A DNA stretch of 64,000 nucleotides from Bubalus kerabau (GCF_029407905.1 NC_073624.1:4600501-4664500), one strand, 5' to 3'. Counted from the stretch's first letter, positions 1-11,692 are shown. Made by a program: numbers and translations. Notes: a model not told the origin generated them from the sequence alone.

Positions 1-58
1 GAGCCTGGCAGGCTGCAGTCCACGGGGGTCACAAGAGTTGGAGACGGCTTCGTGACAA
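1..58 (+). mobile_element. Bov-tA SINE, 3' end fragment
   Basis: The window opens inside the BovA part of a SINE: the 'gagcctggcaggctgcagtc' block followed by a degenerate gtcacaagagttgga stretch, close to the usual end of Bov-tA. The 5' part lies outside the window. Confidence 0.75.
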
Positions 59-79
59 GTAAACCACAAAAGCAACATA

Positions 80-145
80 ACTGATTCACTTTGCTGTACA
101 GCAGAGGCTAACAGAACATTGTAGATCAACTATACTCTAATGAAA
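80..145 (+). mobile_element. L1-type 3' tail fragment
   Basis: A short AT-rich block with the phrases 'ctttgctgtacagcagaggc' and 'gatcaactatactctaatga', typical of the end of older cetartiodactyl L1 3' UTRs. The exact subfamily is uncertain. Confidence 0.45.
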
Positions 146-149
146 ACCA

Positions 150-490
150 AGAAAAAATGTTTAGAACATTTTCATCCTGTCAGTGAGAAAGCCTTTGGGT
201 CTCACCCCTCCCATCGCCGCACCAGGCTGCAGGCATCCACTCATTCACTGTCTGCAGGTCTGCTTTCTGTCGCTGTAGAGTTGCCTGTTCTGCACTTGCG
301 CGTGAGTGGAGTCATATCGTGTGGTTTTGTCTGTTGGGCTGCTTTCACTGAGCAGAATGTTTCCACCCAAGTTGTAGCGTGTTGAACTTGGTTCCTTCTT
401 ACGTCTGAATGACCTTCCATCGTACGGGAGATCTCGTCCTGTTCCCATTCACCAGCTGATGGGCACTTGGGTGGTCTCCACCCCAGGCTC
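150..490. mobile_element. Old L1M-type fragment
   Basis: Diverged copy of the widespread mammalian L1M segment also seen at 12265 and 56030. It contains recognisable descendants of 'sttgcctgttctg', 'ggagtcatatcg', 'gctgctttcactgagcag' and 'aatgtttccaccca...gttgtagcgtgttgaa'. Small open frames here are relics or chance. Confidence 0.5.
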
Positions 491-1452
491 TTGGGAACAG
501 CACACTACATTTTCTTGTGCCTCTCTGGTTCATCTTCCTTTAGCGTTAGCGTCTTGAAACCAGATCGAGATCACAGTGCTCCTTGTGGAAGCCCTTCTGG
601 TGGTTTCCTGCTGCTCTGTGGGGGGCTGGCCCTGCGCCCCTGCTCGACCTCCGCGCTGGGACCCTCACCTGCCGCGCGCCACCCCCCACAGTGCTGCTCC
701 TGGGCTGCTCTGCAGCAGGGGCCTCGGGTACCACGAGCATCTTCCGCTCTGGAGACCACCGGCCATTACTGTCTTCATCTTTTCATGGAAGTCCACTGTC
801 CCTGCTAGACCGGAAGCTCCCTGAGGGGTGGGGGCTGTGCTCTCTGTCCCTCCCCCAGGTTCCGAGAGCAGTGCCTTGTGGTGCTGGATGCGTGTTGGTG
901 GAATGGGCAGATGACTAAGAAGATGGGTGTGCGGGTTGGCGGGGACCAGCAACCAGCCCCAGAGGAGTCCTAGGAGTTGTCCTCTATAGGCGTGCAGTAA
1001 ACAGATTTTTAAAATCCTGCATTTGGAATGAGCAGCACAGAGGTAAGACTAGCAGCTCCTCTGGTCTCGGAAACCTCACAAGAGAGTGATGTATAGATGA
1101 CCGTGTGTCAAGGGAATTCCAGAAAATTCTGTGAAAACCATGCCGTGCAGGCCCCTGGAGATGAGAGACAGCTTCCTGGGGGAGAAGGGGCTTCCAGGAA
1201 GCCTGGGGTCATATTCGGGAGGAGCTGGTGTCCCAGCTGAGGGCTAATGGCCCAAGGAGACCTGCAGGTGTTGGCGAGTTTCCAGCAGTTGAAGCATGGA
1301 AGAGAGAGAGACAGGCAGACAGCAGAGAGGGCAGGCTGGGGCTGGAGCCAGGAAGACACTGAATGCCGAGCAAAGCTCCTGGGTTGTGTGTCAGGTCTGG
1401 GAGATGACCTGGAGCTTTAGGGCAGCTTAGGAGGAGGGGGAGGGAGAAGGTG
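491..1452. other. Unique sequence, no gene seen
   Basis: Moderately GC-rich with overlapping short frames on both strands, none resembling a known protein and none with a splice pattern I trust. Purine-rich near 1290-1450. Confidence 0.5.
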
Positions 1453-1646
1453 TGTTAGTCGCTGAGTTGTGTCTGACTCTTTGCGACCCTATGGACTATA
1501 GCCCCCTGGGCTCCTCGGTCCATGGGATTCTCCAGACAAGAATACTGGAGTGGGTTGCCGATCACTTCTCCAGGGGATCTTCCTGATTTAACCCAGGTCT
1601 CCTGCATTGTGGGCAGATACTTTACCATCTGAGCCATGAGGGAAGT
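1453..1646 (-). mobile_element. Bov-tA SINE
   Basis: Reverse-complement Bov-tA. The BovA part (gttgtgtctgactctttgcg, ggattctccagacaagaata) is on the left and the tRNA-derived head (accatctgagccatgaggga) on the right. Confidence 0.9.
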
Positions 1647-2046
1647 CGGGAGGAGGGTGAAGGAGGGCTGAACTCACTCCCTGTGTGGCCCGGCCGGCCG
1701 AACGAGCTCCCTGGTGTCCGTCACCTGTGTGGGAGGTTCTTGCAGGGACAGTGACACCCATGTGTGACGTGGAGAGGAGGCTGTTGGACTTGGGTGACCA
1801 GCATGTGACAGGCTTGAGGGCAGGAGGCAGTGTGCTGACTCTTCTCCTCCTGCCTTCCTTAGAGCTCCTTACAGCTGAGAAATGAGTGGGGGATGTTTCT
1901 AGAAGCTTCTAGAAGGTGACTTGGGGCAACTCTGCTCATTTGGTTTAAGGAAGAAAAGTGTGTATGAGTGTACATAACACATGGTTGCACTTTTATTACT
2001 GATCTTATTTAGACTATTTATAAATTGTATAATAAGGAATAGTGTA
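1647..2046. other. Unique sequence, AT-rich at right end
   Basis: No gene seen. 1950-2045 is AT-rich and directly borders a DNA transposon relic. Confidence 0.45.
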
Positions 2047-2257
2047 GTTGACCCTTGAACAACAGGGGGGTCAGAGGTGATGACCCTTCATGCAGACACT
2101 GTGCATATAGTCAGTCCTCCACATAAGACAGGGACTCGGTATCCTCGGGTTCAACCAGCCGTGGATCACGTGGGATTGCAGTATTTACTACTAAAAAAGG
2201 TACATGTGCAAGTGGACCTGTGTGGTTCAAACCCGCGTTGTTCAGGGGTCATATTGA
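2047..2257. mobile_element. Small non-autonomous DNA transposon relic (Tigger/MER2-like)
   Basis: The left end 'gttgacccttgaacaacagg' and the right end 'gttgttcaggggtcatattg' form imperfect terminal inverted repeats. The interior has 'ggttcaaccagccgtggatc', typical of pogo-type (Tigger-related) elements in mammals. Family name is from memory; no transposase frame is present. Confidence 0.55.
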
Positions 2258-3521
2258 CCTGCGCCGGTAAATACGCAGTGTATATAAAATCAGTTGATCA
2301 TTTGTCTAGGATTATATTACAAACATGAAAGGAAGGATTTGTTGAAGAAAAATAATTTACCTTTCTCCCGCTAAAGTAGAATCTTACTGAGGGAGGCAGC
2401 AGTTAATATTCTTCCTATCATTTCTATAACATTAGGAGTTCAGGGAGAGTTCTGTTTTTCACAAAGTTTTTAGTGTAAAAGCAACACCTCCTTGTTGGGG
2501 GGAAACTTCGCAGCGCAGGTGTGGGGCTCGTAGACCGTGACCCCTCTTCTGCCCGCTCCGGGCACGTGGACCAGGGCAGCACGGGCTCCGGGGTGTTCGT
2601 AGGCTGCAGTCTGTGCACACGCAGTGTGTGTAACACGGAGAAACATGCTCCGTGGGCACGCTCCTGAGCATACTACCGCTACGCTTGCTTGTTACCCTTG
2701 ACATTGTGTGCTGGGCACCTCTTGGAAACAGCTCGGTTTAATTCCACAAGCATTTCACAAGCCCCTACCTGGTGGGGGTGCGGGGGTGATGTTGTTAGTA
2801 ACAGCGACATCTCATGGTGTGAGGCTTCACCCTTCCAAACCTGTTTCACTGGGTCTCTGCTCGAGCCAAGTTTCACAGGCAGTTGGGGAGACAGGTGTAA
2901 CCCCCGTGACCTGTCCCATGAGCTCTCTGCACAGGAGAGCCTTCGCAGCGGGCTCAGCCAGCGGCGATGTGCTGTGATGAGGTGCCCGGGGTCGCCCTGA
3001 GAAGGTGACATCTGAGTCTGCGAGAAGCAAGAGTCTGATCGCACACCCAGCACCCGGCTGTGTCCAGCACCCGTGTTCTCCAGCGAGCCTGTTCCGACAC
3101 CTCTTTGATACACACGATGTGATTTGTCGGGGTCATCTCATGACTTGGCTCAGGCTGGGTGGGTGGGTCTTCCCTGCGGCACAGGTCAGAGAAGGGCAGC
3201 TCCCCAAGGTCAGATGGCTGGGGGCCCCGAGAGGGTGCCCTCTGTTTCAGCCCCTGCCCCGCCTCTAGTTGGCCCCCTGCCTCTGGAGTAGAACACGGCG
3301 TGGCCGGGAGAGCAGAGGGCTGGAGGTGACACCCACGTTCCTCTCCCAGCCGCCTGCCTCCGGCAGAGTAGCTTCCAGCAAGTCCTTGTGCATCCTCTAT
3401 AAAGCGGGTGTAGTGGTTGAAACTGCCTCGCCGGGTTGTTGAAATGAATCCAGATCATAGATGAGCAAGTGTATCTAAACTACCAAGCAGAGTGAAGGGG
3501 TTGATTCGAAGAGAGTTGTGT
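2258..3521. other. Unique sequence, no gene seen
   Basis: Mixed-composition intronic or flanking DNA. Overlapping frames on both strands near 2680-3110 are uninformative and share no known domain. Confidence 0.5.
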
Positions 3522-3809
3522 TGGCTGCGGTGGCGCTGGTGGTAAAGAACCCACCTGCTGATGCAGGAGGCGTAAGAGACGTGGGCGCCATCTCTGGGTC
3601 CGGAAGATCCCCTGGAGAAGGAAATGACAACCCACTCCAGTATTCTTGCCAGGAGACCTGGGTTTGATCTCTGGGTTGGGAAGATCCCCTGGAGGAGGGC
3701 ATGGCAACCCACTCCAGTAGTCTTGCCTGGAGAATCCCATGGACAGAGGAGCCTGGGGGGCTACAGTCCAAGGGGTTGCAGAGAGTTGGAAACGACTGAA
3801 ATGACTCAG
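3522..3809 (+). mobile_element. Bov-tA SINE with internal partial duplication
   Basis: A forward Bov-tA in which the segment from 'gggtt..gaagatcccctgga' to the 'cccactccagta..cttgcc' block is present twice (about 3597-3650 and 3660-3725). It is longer than the usual roughly 200-220 bases. Either an internal tandem duplication or recombination between two SINEs would explain it. Confidence 0.85.
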
Positions 3810-4530
3810 GACGAGTTGGCGGCCTTGGTGGCCCCAGGACACGCCTGCCACACCCTACCCTGTGCCTTTGGGGCTGGAACCCTCACTCTGTTGCTGGTCC
3901 CCCTTCGGCGCATTGCTGCTCATCACTCCTGGTGGAGGTGGACGATGGCGGTGCCTCTTCCCTCGCAGTCCAGGGAGTCGACTTTGATGCGTGAGCCTCT
4001 TAAAACACCTGCTGTCGGAACGGTACCATTGATTTCAATTAACTTGGAATTTTTTTCACCGCGATGACTCTGATAATAACTTTGGTAATCCCACGATGCC
4101 TCATTAGAGCTGCTGGCTACGATGATCAGGTCTGTGGTTTAGCAAGTGTTTTTCTCCAGCGCCTTTGTCTTTCCAGGACCGAATCGCGGGCTCGCTGCAG
4201 GTTTTCACCCCACTCATGTGAGTGATGCTGAACGTGGCCGCCGCCTGGTCTGCCCGTTAAAACCCTTCACGGGGCCGCACTCATGGTGGGGGCCCTTCCG
4301 CAGGGGCAGCGTCTCAGGTCACACACGGGGAGTTTGAGGGTTGTGTGTTGGCTCATGCTCTGAGACCCTTGCCCCGGACATGGGAGGAATCTGGGGAAAC
4401 AGGCAGCTTTCTAGGGAGGAGGGCAGCTACTGCTCCCCTACCCTGTTTGGAATTTATAGCTTTTAAGGAAATAGGATCCTGGATTTGATTTTCCTTGCAG
4501 TCTCTGAGTCTCTTTCGTCCCACTAAGGAG
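3810..4530. other. Unique sequence, no gene seen
   Basis: GC-rich with a short AT-rich patch at 4030-4100. No splice-flanked frame or recognisable repeat was identified. Confidence 0.45.
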
Positions 4531-4659
4531 GCTTTGTTTGTTTGGGTTTTTTTGCCACCCGGTGGCCTGCGGGATCTTAGTTCTCTAACCAGGAATCGAA
4601 CCTGTGCCCCCTACAGTGGAAGCGCGGAATCTTAAGCCCTGGACTGCCAGGGAAGTCCT
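4531..4659 (-). mobile_element. CHR-type tRNA-derived SINE
   Basis: Reverse complement of the tRNA-Glu-like artiodactyl SINE. It has an oligo-T start, 'ggatcttagttctctaacca', 'aatcgaacctgtgcccccta' and an end in 'ctggactgccagggaagtcc', the complemented head. Confidence 0.85.
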
Positions 4660-4699
4660 CACAAGGCTTTCAGCTTTGTCTCCGAGAGGCGTGTAAGAA

Positions 4700-4875
4700 A
4701 CGGGTTGAGCGCAGGCTCTATAACGGGCAGGCTGGAGTTGTAAACCCAGCTCCGTGTTTCGAGGGCTGTAAAATGAATAACCAACAGCTCAGCGCGGGAG
4801 GCAGCCATGTGCTGGCGTGTGGGGAGTGCTCCGGAAGCCCGCACGCAGCACCCACCAGGATTAAATGGGACGAGA
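4700..4875 (+). repeat. MIR-like fragment
   Basis: Diverged MIR features in order: 'gcaggctctataacgggcag', 'aaacccagctccg', 'ctgtaaaatgaataa', 'ggattaaatggga'. The nearby long frame (4773-5717, +) is chance coding potential across MIR pieces. Confidence 0.45.
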
Positions 4876-5040
4876 CGTCAAGCTGTGGCCACGGCGAGTC
4901 TTCAACAACTGGGACCTGGGCGTCACAGGTCGCAGCTTTCCCATCTGATGCTGACCCAGGGCAAGGCCCTGCCAGTGGCCTCCATGGACCAACTGGGTCC
5001 CTGTTCGACCCGCCCTTTGGGGGGGTTCCTGCCTTTTTGT

Positions 5041-5125
5041 TTGGGAGGTGGCTGAAGCCCAGAGAGGTTGAGTGGCCAGTCGAGGTCACACAGCTGGCGA
5101 GTGGAGGAGCCACGGGTCAGCTCGG
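5041..5125 (-). repeat. MIR fragment
   Basis: Reverse MIR core: 'gcccagagaggttgagtggc' followed by 'gaggtcacacagctggcgag'. Confidence 0.65.
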
Positions 5126-8100
5126 GGGCACCGTGGCCTCACAGTCTCAGCCCCTATGCTGGACAGCCCTTCTGGCTCTGCATACGAAGAGTTCGGAGTC
5201 ATGCCATGCCTGGGCGCAGGTCCCGGTAAAAGAAAACGGGTTAGGACGTCAGAGGGAACCGCCCGCGAGTTCTCAGCCGTTGGTGATGACGAGTGGGAGC
5301 TTCACGCTGTGGTGGAAGGTCATGGAACGTTGGAGGGGCTGGGCACCTGGGTGGGGAGCCTGGGGCAGGCTGGCTGCAGAGAGGGGTCTCCACAGTGGAG
5401 AAGCTGAGTCCACGGCGGGAGGTTTGACCCCGAAGCGAATGCACCTGCAGCCTCGCCCTCTCATCCTGCTGTGGCCTGAGCCCCTCCCTGCTTGGCTGCT
5501 TCAGTTTTTCTTCTTAATATTATTGCTGTTGTTTGTTAAGGGGGAGGCATCTTCTCGTTTTGAAATGGCCTCTGTTCTCCAAGAGAACGAACATGCTTCC
5601 TTGAGTTGGGTACCACCCCACCCTTTGGGTTCATTACGTACTGTTTCCCGAGTGTTGCAGTTTCCTGAGCGTGGTGAGAAATTGCTGATATGGCTTCCTT
5701 CCCGGGATGACCTCTGAGTGCCACCAGCAGGCGTCCCTGAAGTCTGAGATGGGCTGCATTTTGCTTTTAGTTTTTTGTGTTTTTTTTTGCTTGGCACCTG
5801 TGTTGGTCTTGTTAAAGTGCGGCAGAAAGAAGTATATCCATGGGGGATATTTTTCTTTTTTTTGTTCAGGGTTGAGTGGTCGTCAGCCCCCAGTAGCCTA
5901 GGAAAAGCCGGTTGTCTGGGTCCTTGGTTTAAAATGGAGGTGATGCTGCTTCCCGGGCAGGGTTGTCCTGAGGGTCGTGAGGGCACGTGTCTTCCATGCT
6001 GGGTGCGATTCCCGCCTGGAGTGGGACAGCTGTTAGAAGGAGATGTTATCAACAGGATATTAACAGTCATGTGAGAAGCAGGAATCTGGTGGTGTCCCCG
6101 AGACGCTACTGCCTGGGTAAGTCGCCGGGCACCTGTGGCTTTTTGTGGGCACAGAAGCCCCGAGTTGCGCTTTGTCTCCATGGACAAAGCTGGGATTTGT
6201 GTGTGTCCACAGCTGGGACTGGGCCCGAAACTTGGGATTCGGTAGAGATTGAGGGCATGAGTTCCCCAGACGTGGTCTGACAGCGTAAAGCGTAGGGTAG
6301 GCGAGACCATGAGGCCTTTGCAGGGTGCCTCCCCAAACCCTAACCCCCTTCTCCCAGCTGAAACTTCAGCCCCGAGTCAGGCGGGTGATGGCACTCGGGG
6401 GCCCCGGGGTGCCCCGTCTTCCTGACCGCAGCTCAGCCCCACGGGAAGCCCACTGTTTTTAAGCCACTGATTCTGTTCGTTGCTGCTTCGGAGGTGGCTT
6501 GCCCACACGAGCGGCTGCCGGGTGGGACGTTCCGGGGCCCCACACATGATGTCCTTCTGCCAACAGCAGGGCTGAGGGGAGCTCGGAGCTGTTTGTCTTA
6601 TGGGATGTATTCCATCAGGTTGACCTTTGATCTGTAGGTGGAGGTAAATTGCAGAAAGGTCCGTGCCTGCATGTGACTCCGCTCTTGGAAGTAAAGAAGC
6701 ATTCACAGACAGGAAAGCGTCTGTCAGGGTTTGCCAAGTCACCCTCCAACATAGAAAAGGTGATAAAAGACAGGAATTTGGAGAGGGGGCTGTAGCTCAG
6801 CCTTCAGGGGAAATGATGGCTGCCTTTCGATCTCTTGGGTGGAGGCCTCAGAAAGTCTCTTGAAATGGCAGATGCGGGGTGTCTCTTGGGGCCTCCCTGG
6901 GGCTGCATGCCTGCAGGCTGTCCATGGGGGATGCCATCATGAACTTGGGGAGAAGCTTTTTGCCCCAGGAAAGAAAACAAGGCGGGGATGGGGGAGACGG
7001 GGAGAGCAAGGGAGGGTGCTGTTTCCCTTCAATGTCACTCAGGCGGAAAGCCAATCTGCACATGTAAATGAACTTGAAAATGCAATTAAAAATATATACA
7101 TACTAGAGACTGTGATCCAGAATTTAATGTGAGATGCAGGTTACCCAGTGACAAGCCGCCTTCCCTGCAATCAGTGGTACCAACTCTCCCCTGTTATGAA
7201 TGCGTGTGATAAATGCACCCAGATGAACGTGGGATTATTCCTTAAGCTAGTTTGACAGCCCTCACCGAGCCTTATCTGCTTATATCACCCAACCTCCTTC
7301 TCCCAGCTGTCACTGCGAAGGGGACGCGGGCTCAGGAAGGTCCTTCCCTGGGCTCGTCCTGGATGGACAGGAGATGGGGCAGAACAGTCGCCCTTGTTGC
7401 TGTGGACAGAGGTCAGGGGGGCCCTGGACATTGTTACAGCCGCAGGCACTGGGCGGCAGGCACTTTGCAGGGAGCCCCTGCCTGGAGCTAAGAGTAGGAG
7501 TTGGACCTGGGGGCCAGGCAGGTGTGGCGTCTGGGGCTGGAAGGGAACGGGGTGCAGAGCCCTGCGTCTCGGGCTCTTGGGCGTTTTCTCCTGGGGTGTG
7601 CCCACTGGCACGTGCAGAAGAGAACGCTCAGATGGTGAGGGCGGCAGCCTCCTCTGAGGGCCGAGTGGTGACAGTTTGGCACGTGCCACGGGGCACCCGC
7701 TCAGTGCTGGGTGCTGGGGACACGGCGGTGGACAGAGGCGTGCTCACAGTCCTAGAAGGGAGACAGATAACAGGCAGGAAGCGTCATAGATGAGTCCCAG
7801 GGTCGGGGGGAAGGCAATGGGCGCTCCAGCAGAGGGGACGGGGGGAGGGAGGGGGTCGAGAGGGCCCTCAGGCGTGGCTCAAGGCATACAGAAGAAGCTG
7901 GAGGATGTACGCTCGTGATTCTCTGCAGGAGGACTGTCCTGGGCAGAGGGAACAGCCTCTGCAAAGGCCTTGAGACGGGTTGTGCCGGGAGTTTCTAGTC
8001 AAGGCCAGTGTGGCCAGGTGAATCAGTGACAGCTAAGCAAGGAGGTCCCACAGTAGATGGAACAGGGCGGGGACCGACCTCATCAGACAGCTTGCCCCTG

Positions 8101-8145
8101 CCCTTAAACCACCGACTGGTTGCCATGAAGAACAAAAAATGGTTC
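5126..8145. other. Mostly unique sequence; L2 relic and one AT-rich island
   Basis: No gene supported. A 269-residue frame on the minus strand (5501-6310) has no recognisable domain and crosses oligo-T runs. An L2 relic (minus) lies at about 7690-7800, with 'cagtgctgggtgctggggac' followed by 'gacagataacaggcagg'. The AT-rich island at 7040-7300 is listed separately. Confidence 0.5.
7040..7300. other. Candidate conserved noncoding island
   Basis: An AT-rich block in GC-rich surroundings, with 'gcaattaaaaatatatac', 'ccagaatttaatgtgag', 'gtgataaatgcacc' and 'ccttatctgcttatatc'. No repeat family was recognised. Conservation is a guess from composition and motif content. Confidence 0.25.
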
Positions 8146-8290
8146 TTCCTTTCTTTTTTAATATTTATTTGTTCGGTTGCCCAAGGTCTTAGTTGCAACA
8201 TGTGGGATCTAGTTCCCTGACTAGGAATTGAACCTGTGCCCCCTGTACTGGGATAGTGGAGTCTTAGCCACCAGACCACCGTAGAAGTCC
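8146..8290 (-). mobile_element. CHR-type tRNA-derived SINE
   Basis: Reverse copy: 'cttttttaatatttatttg' tail, 'ggtcttagttgcaacatgtg', 'aattgaacctgtgccccctg' and complemented head 'cttagccaccagaccaccgt'. Confidence 0.85.
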
Positions 8291-8720
8291 CACAGCTGCC
8301 CTTTCAAGGGGCAGAATGTAGAGTAGAACCTGGAAGGTACCTTCAGAAGGCGGATTTCAGCTCCCAGGCTAGAAAATTCTCTTCCTGAGGGCTCTGCCTG
8401 GGGATTGAATTGTTTGTTCTGAGACCTTTGACCACCCTTCCAGCATCTCATAGTAGAGAGCGGGGGGTACCAGCAGCGGCTGGATGGGAGGCCGGGCTGG
8501 TGCTGAGGTTCTGTGCTTCAGAAATGCCCAGGCTCATCTGGAGTTCCGTCCTGGCCCAGTCACCACCTGAGATGCCCTGACTCTTGCAGGACCGAAGACC
8601 CTTACCCTGCGGGCGGGCCGGTGAGCACCCTGGGCCCAGGGACAGCTAGGCCCAGCGGCACCCCTGTCAAGTGGCGTGGGCCCCGGGCAGCCTGCCTTTT
8701 AAATTTTTTTTTCAAGAGAG
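8291..8720. other. Unique sequence, no gene seen
   Basis: GC-rich spacer between two SINEs with no recognised feature. Confidence 0.4.
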
Positions 8721-8989
8721 GCAGCAGCTGCTGCTAAGTCGCTTCAGTCGTGTCCGACTCTGTGTGACCCCATAGATGGCAGCCCACCAGGCTCCTCTAT
8801 CCCTGGGATCCTCCAGGTAAGAATACTGGAGTGGGTTGCCATTTCCTTCTCCAATGCATGCATGCATGCTAAGTCGCTTCAGTTGTGTGTGACTCTGTGC
8901 GACCCCATGGACAGCAGCCCCCCAGGCTCCCCTGTCCACGGGATCCTCCAGGCAAGAATACTGGAGTGGGTTGCCATTTCCTTCTCCCC
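8721..8989 (-). mobile_element. BovA2 SINE (dimer)
   Basis: Two reverse BovA monomers in tandem, each with 'aagtcgcttcagt.gtgt.', a ccatgga/ccatagatggcagcc block and 'ggagtgggttgccatttcct'. An (ATGC)n stretch at about 8856-8871 joins them. Confidence 0.92.
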
Positions 8990-9595
8990 AAGAGAGGCAG
9001 AAACCCATGATAAGAAGAAATCTGCAGTTTAGATGTGGGCGGAACATTCAGGCTTTTTCTAAATGCGCTGGCCTGAAGGACACTCCCACAGGCTGGACCA
9101 AACCCACCTCTTCTGATTGCCCTTCCTCGGCCCCTCCCCAGGCCCTGGACACCTGGCTCCTCCCTCATCGTCCAGGCCCAGCCGAAGCAGGCACTTGTCC
9201 TGACCTCCCAGCGGGATCTGGTGTCCGTCCGCCAGCTTCATCAGGCTGGGGCGTGACCTAGTCATTTCCTGCGTGATGCTGACGTTCAGAGCTCCGGGGT
9301 GAGTGGCGATGGTGAGCCCTGAGGTCCAGCGAGCCCGCCGCCCTGGAGCCCCCCGCCCTGAGCCGCCTGCTCCCCCCAAGCCCCCACCCTGGAGCCCCCA
9401 GCGCTGTTAGAACAAAACAGTTGGTAGTGGGGCTGGAGGGCCGTTGAGGTTCCTTAAGAGTCTTCATTCCTCATTTAGATAAAGAAGTGGCCCTCAAATC
9501 TATTTCTGTAAATAAAAACAGCCCCGCCCCCTGCCCCTGCCCACACCCCCCTACCACCGCTCCCCCACCCCGGCTTCCCAAGCCTTGTCCGAAGC
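8990..9595. other. Unique sequence, C-rich towards the right
   Basis: No gene seen. 9515-9575 is C-rich low-complexity sequence. Confidence 0.4.
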
Positions 9596-9850
9596 CCCGT
9601 GGCTTGTTGAAGTTAGTTTATTAATGAGTCTGCTGAGTGGGCCTGAATGGAGGCCGCGCTCTCATATTGCGGATCTAATTATAAACACGAGGGACGGTAC
9701 CAAATAAGCAGCATTTAAAGGGAGAAGAGTCTGGCAGCTCGGTTTAAAGTGTCCTTTAATGAACTTCTTTGGCACTTGTATCTTAGCAACACATTTTATT
9801 ACATCCTGGTGCAGCTGGACTCGGGCACAGTAATTTATCCACCCCAGCTC
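9596..9850. other. Candidate conserved noncoding element / enhancer
   Basis: A 250-base AT-rich island in GC-rich DNA with no repeat signature. It holds several homeodomain or forkhead-type cores: 'gtttattaatgag', 'gatctaattataaac', 'ccaaataagcagcatttaaa', 'cctttaatgaac', 'cacagtaatttatcc'. It looks like the deeply conserved elements found in introns of neurodevelopmental genes, but conservation was not measured. Confidence 0.35.
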
Positions 9851-10364
9851 TCCCCCACCCCCCACCCTGACTTTCTTTGGCGACTGGAGGGAGGAATGTG
9901 CTGACCCGATTTTCCAAGGCTGTGTTCGCATCTCTCCTGCTTTGTTTAGTTGATGGAAAAGGCAAACGGGGTGCCCGGCGCACGGCTCGGTGCTGGCCGG
10001 CAGGATGGGGACGGTGGCCCCGGCCTGGAAGGTGGGCGGCTGCCCAGCTTGATCGGGTGCTGCAGGCTGCCCTGGGGATGGGCTGAAGCTCTCCCTGGCG
10101 CGCCCTGGGCTTGGGTATTTTTATCTGGACTTCTTTCCTGTAATGACACTAATTTGGCGGAAGTGGGGACGTTTACAGATCTTTCCTTGTAATCAGCAGG
10201 CCTGTGAGTGGAGGTAGGAGGTGTTCTAGATGCGGGTGGCGGGGGCCGGCAAGGAGCAGAAGCAGGGCCAGGGAAGGGACCTTCCAGCCTGGCTGCTCCT
10301 GAGCCCGGGGACCTCGGCTGGCTACTTCCCTTCCTAAGTCTTAACTCTCGTGTCTACTGGGTGA
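9851..10364. other. Unique sequence, no gene seen
   Basis: GC-rich, with a CT-rich patch near 9850-9890. No splice-flanked frame found. Confidence 0.4.
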
Positions 10365-10925
10365 GGCTCCTGTAGCCGCTGTAACAGAGCGCCCTATGGC
10401 AGGTGGGTCAAATGTACTCCCTCACGATGTGGAGGCCAGAAGTCTGAAATCAAGGCGACAGCATGGCTGTGCTCCCTCCAGAGTCCAGGGGAGGGTCCTT
10501 CCTGCCCCTTCTGGCTTCTAGGGGTCCAGGTGTTCCTGGGCTCGCAATGGCATCCCTCTGGTCTCTGCCTCTGTCTCCACATGGCTGAGTTCTCTTTGAG
10601 TCTGTGTCCTCCCTTCTTACAAGGGGGCTTCCTTTGTGGCTCAGTTGGTAAAGAATCCGCCTGCAATGTGGGAGACCTGGGTTCGATCCCTGGGTTGGGA
10701 AGATCCCCTGGAGAAGGAAAAGACTCCACACTCCGGTATTCTGGCCCGGAGAATATATAGTCCATGGGGTCTCAAAGAGTCAGACACGACTGAGCGACTT
10801 TCACTTTATTGCAAGGAGCCCACTCATTACATTTTGGGTCCCTCCATCCAGTATGATCTCAACTAATTATATGTGCAAAGACCTGATTCCCAAAGGTCAC
10901 ACTCTGAGGTTCTGGGTGGACATTA
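10365..10925. repeat. Old mammalian interspersed repeat, split by a SINE
   Basis: The left part (10365-10621) carries 'ctgtagccgctgtaacagag', 'tggaggccagaagtctgaaa' and 'ctgcctctgtctccacatgg'. The right part (10809-10925) carries 'gcaaagacctgattcccaaa' and 'ggtcacactctgaggttctg'. Together they match a common ancient mammalian repeat also present at 56668-58490. I cannot place it confidently in an LTR or L1M family. A Bov-tA interrupts it. Confidence 0.55.
10622..10808 (+). mobile_element. Bov-tA SINE
   Basis: The tRNA-derived head 'ggcttcctttgtggctcagt' is followed by 'gacctgggttcgatccctgg', then the BovA end 'gagtcagacacgactgagcg'. Inserted into the older repeat spanning 10365-10925. Confidence 0.9.
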
Positions 10926-11692
10926 ACCCACTGTGTCTACCAGTGGGAGCTAGTCACGCCTTCCTCAGATTATGGGTGGGGGTCCCATGGCCCATTTCCC
11001 TCCCCTCCCCCTGCCCCCCCCGCCCAGCTCGCGGAGTCCGGTTCAGGCCCTGGCTCGTTCGCATCGCTCTGCACCCATCACCACCGTCCTCCTGAGCCTC
11101 TGCTCTGACTCGGCAGGCAGGGCAGTGCCGTCCTGACCTGTTGTGCCAGGCAGCTCTGTCCAAACTCTTGCAGAATCCTCCCCTGGATTGGGTGCTTCCT
11201 TCCTAAGACAGCAGAGGGCGTGGGGCTGGAGGGAGTTACATGGAGCTGAATTTTAGCTTAACCTCTAGCACTTTCTAAGGATCAGGAGAGAGTGTGTGGA
11301 GAGAGCCCACTGCCCCAGGAGGTGACAAGCTCCCGTCAGGAGTGAGGGATGCTGGGGTGTTTGCACGTGGGGGGTTTCACCAGGCCAAGTGGAGTCCCCT
11401 CTGCCCAGGAGTCAGCCTCTCCCACTCGGCCCAGCAGTCTGTCCTGTGACCCGACCACAGCTCCCTCTTTTAGGTTGCTCACTGACACATTTACGAAGGG
11501 CATTTTGGAAGGCAGGCCCTGAAGGAGGTGAAGCTCAGGGTTCTGGCAGCCCCTTCCCACCCACCCCCTGGCCAGCTCAGAAAAACCCATGGGGCTGCCG
11601 TCCCATGTCCCCAGATGAGCCCTCCTGTGGTGTGCAAGGCCAGCAGAGCCGAGAGGCAGGCTGCAGGAGGGGCCAAATGGGGCCCAGCTGAG
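10926..11692. other. Unique sequence, no gene seen
   Basis: GC-rich with a C-run near 11010-11025. No recognisable feature. Confidence 0.4.

Noticed and set aside
4773..5717. 314-codon open frame on the + strand, the longest in the window
   Set aside because: It crosses a MIR relic, has no recognisable domain, no splice or promoter context, and competing frames on the other strand. Expected by chance in GC-rich DNA.
5501..6310. 269-codon frame on the minus strand
   Set aside because: No known domain; it runs through oligo-T tracts and ends in low-complexity Asn/Lys.
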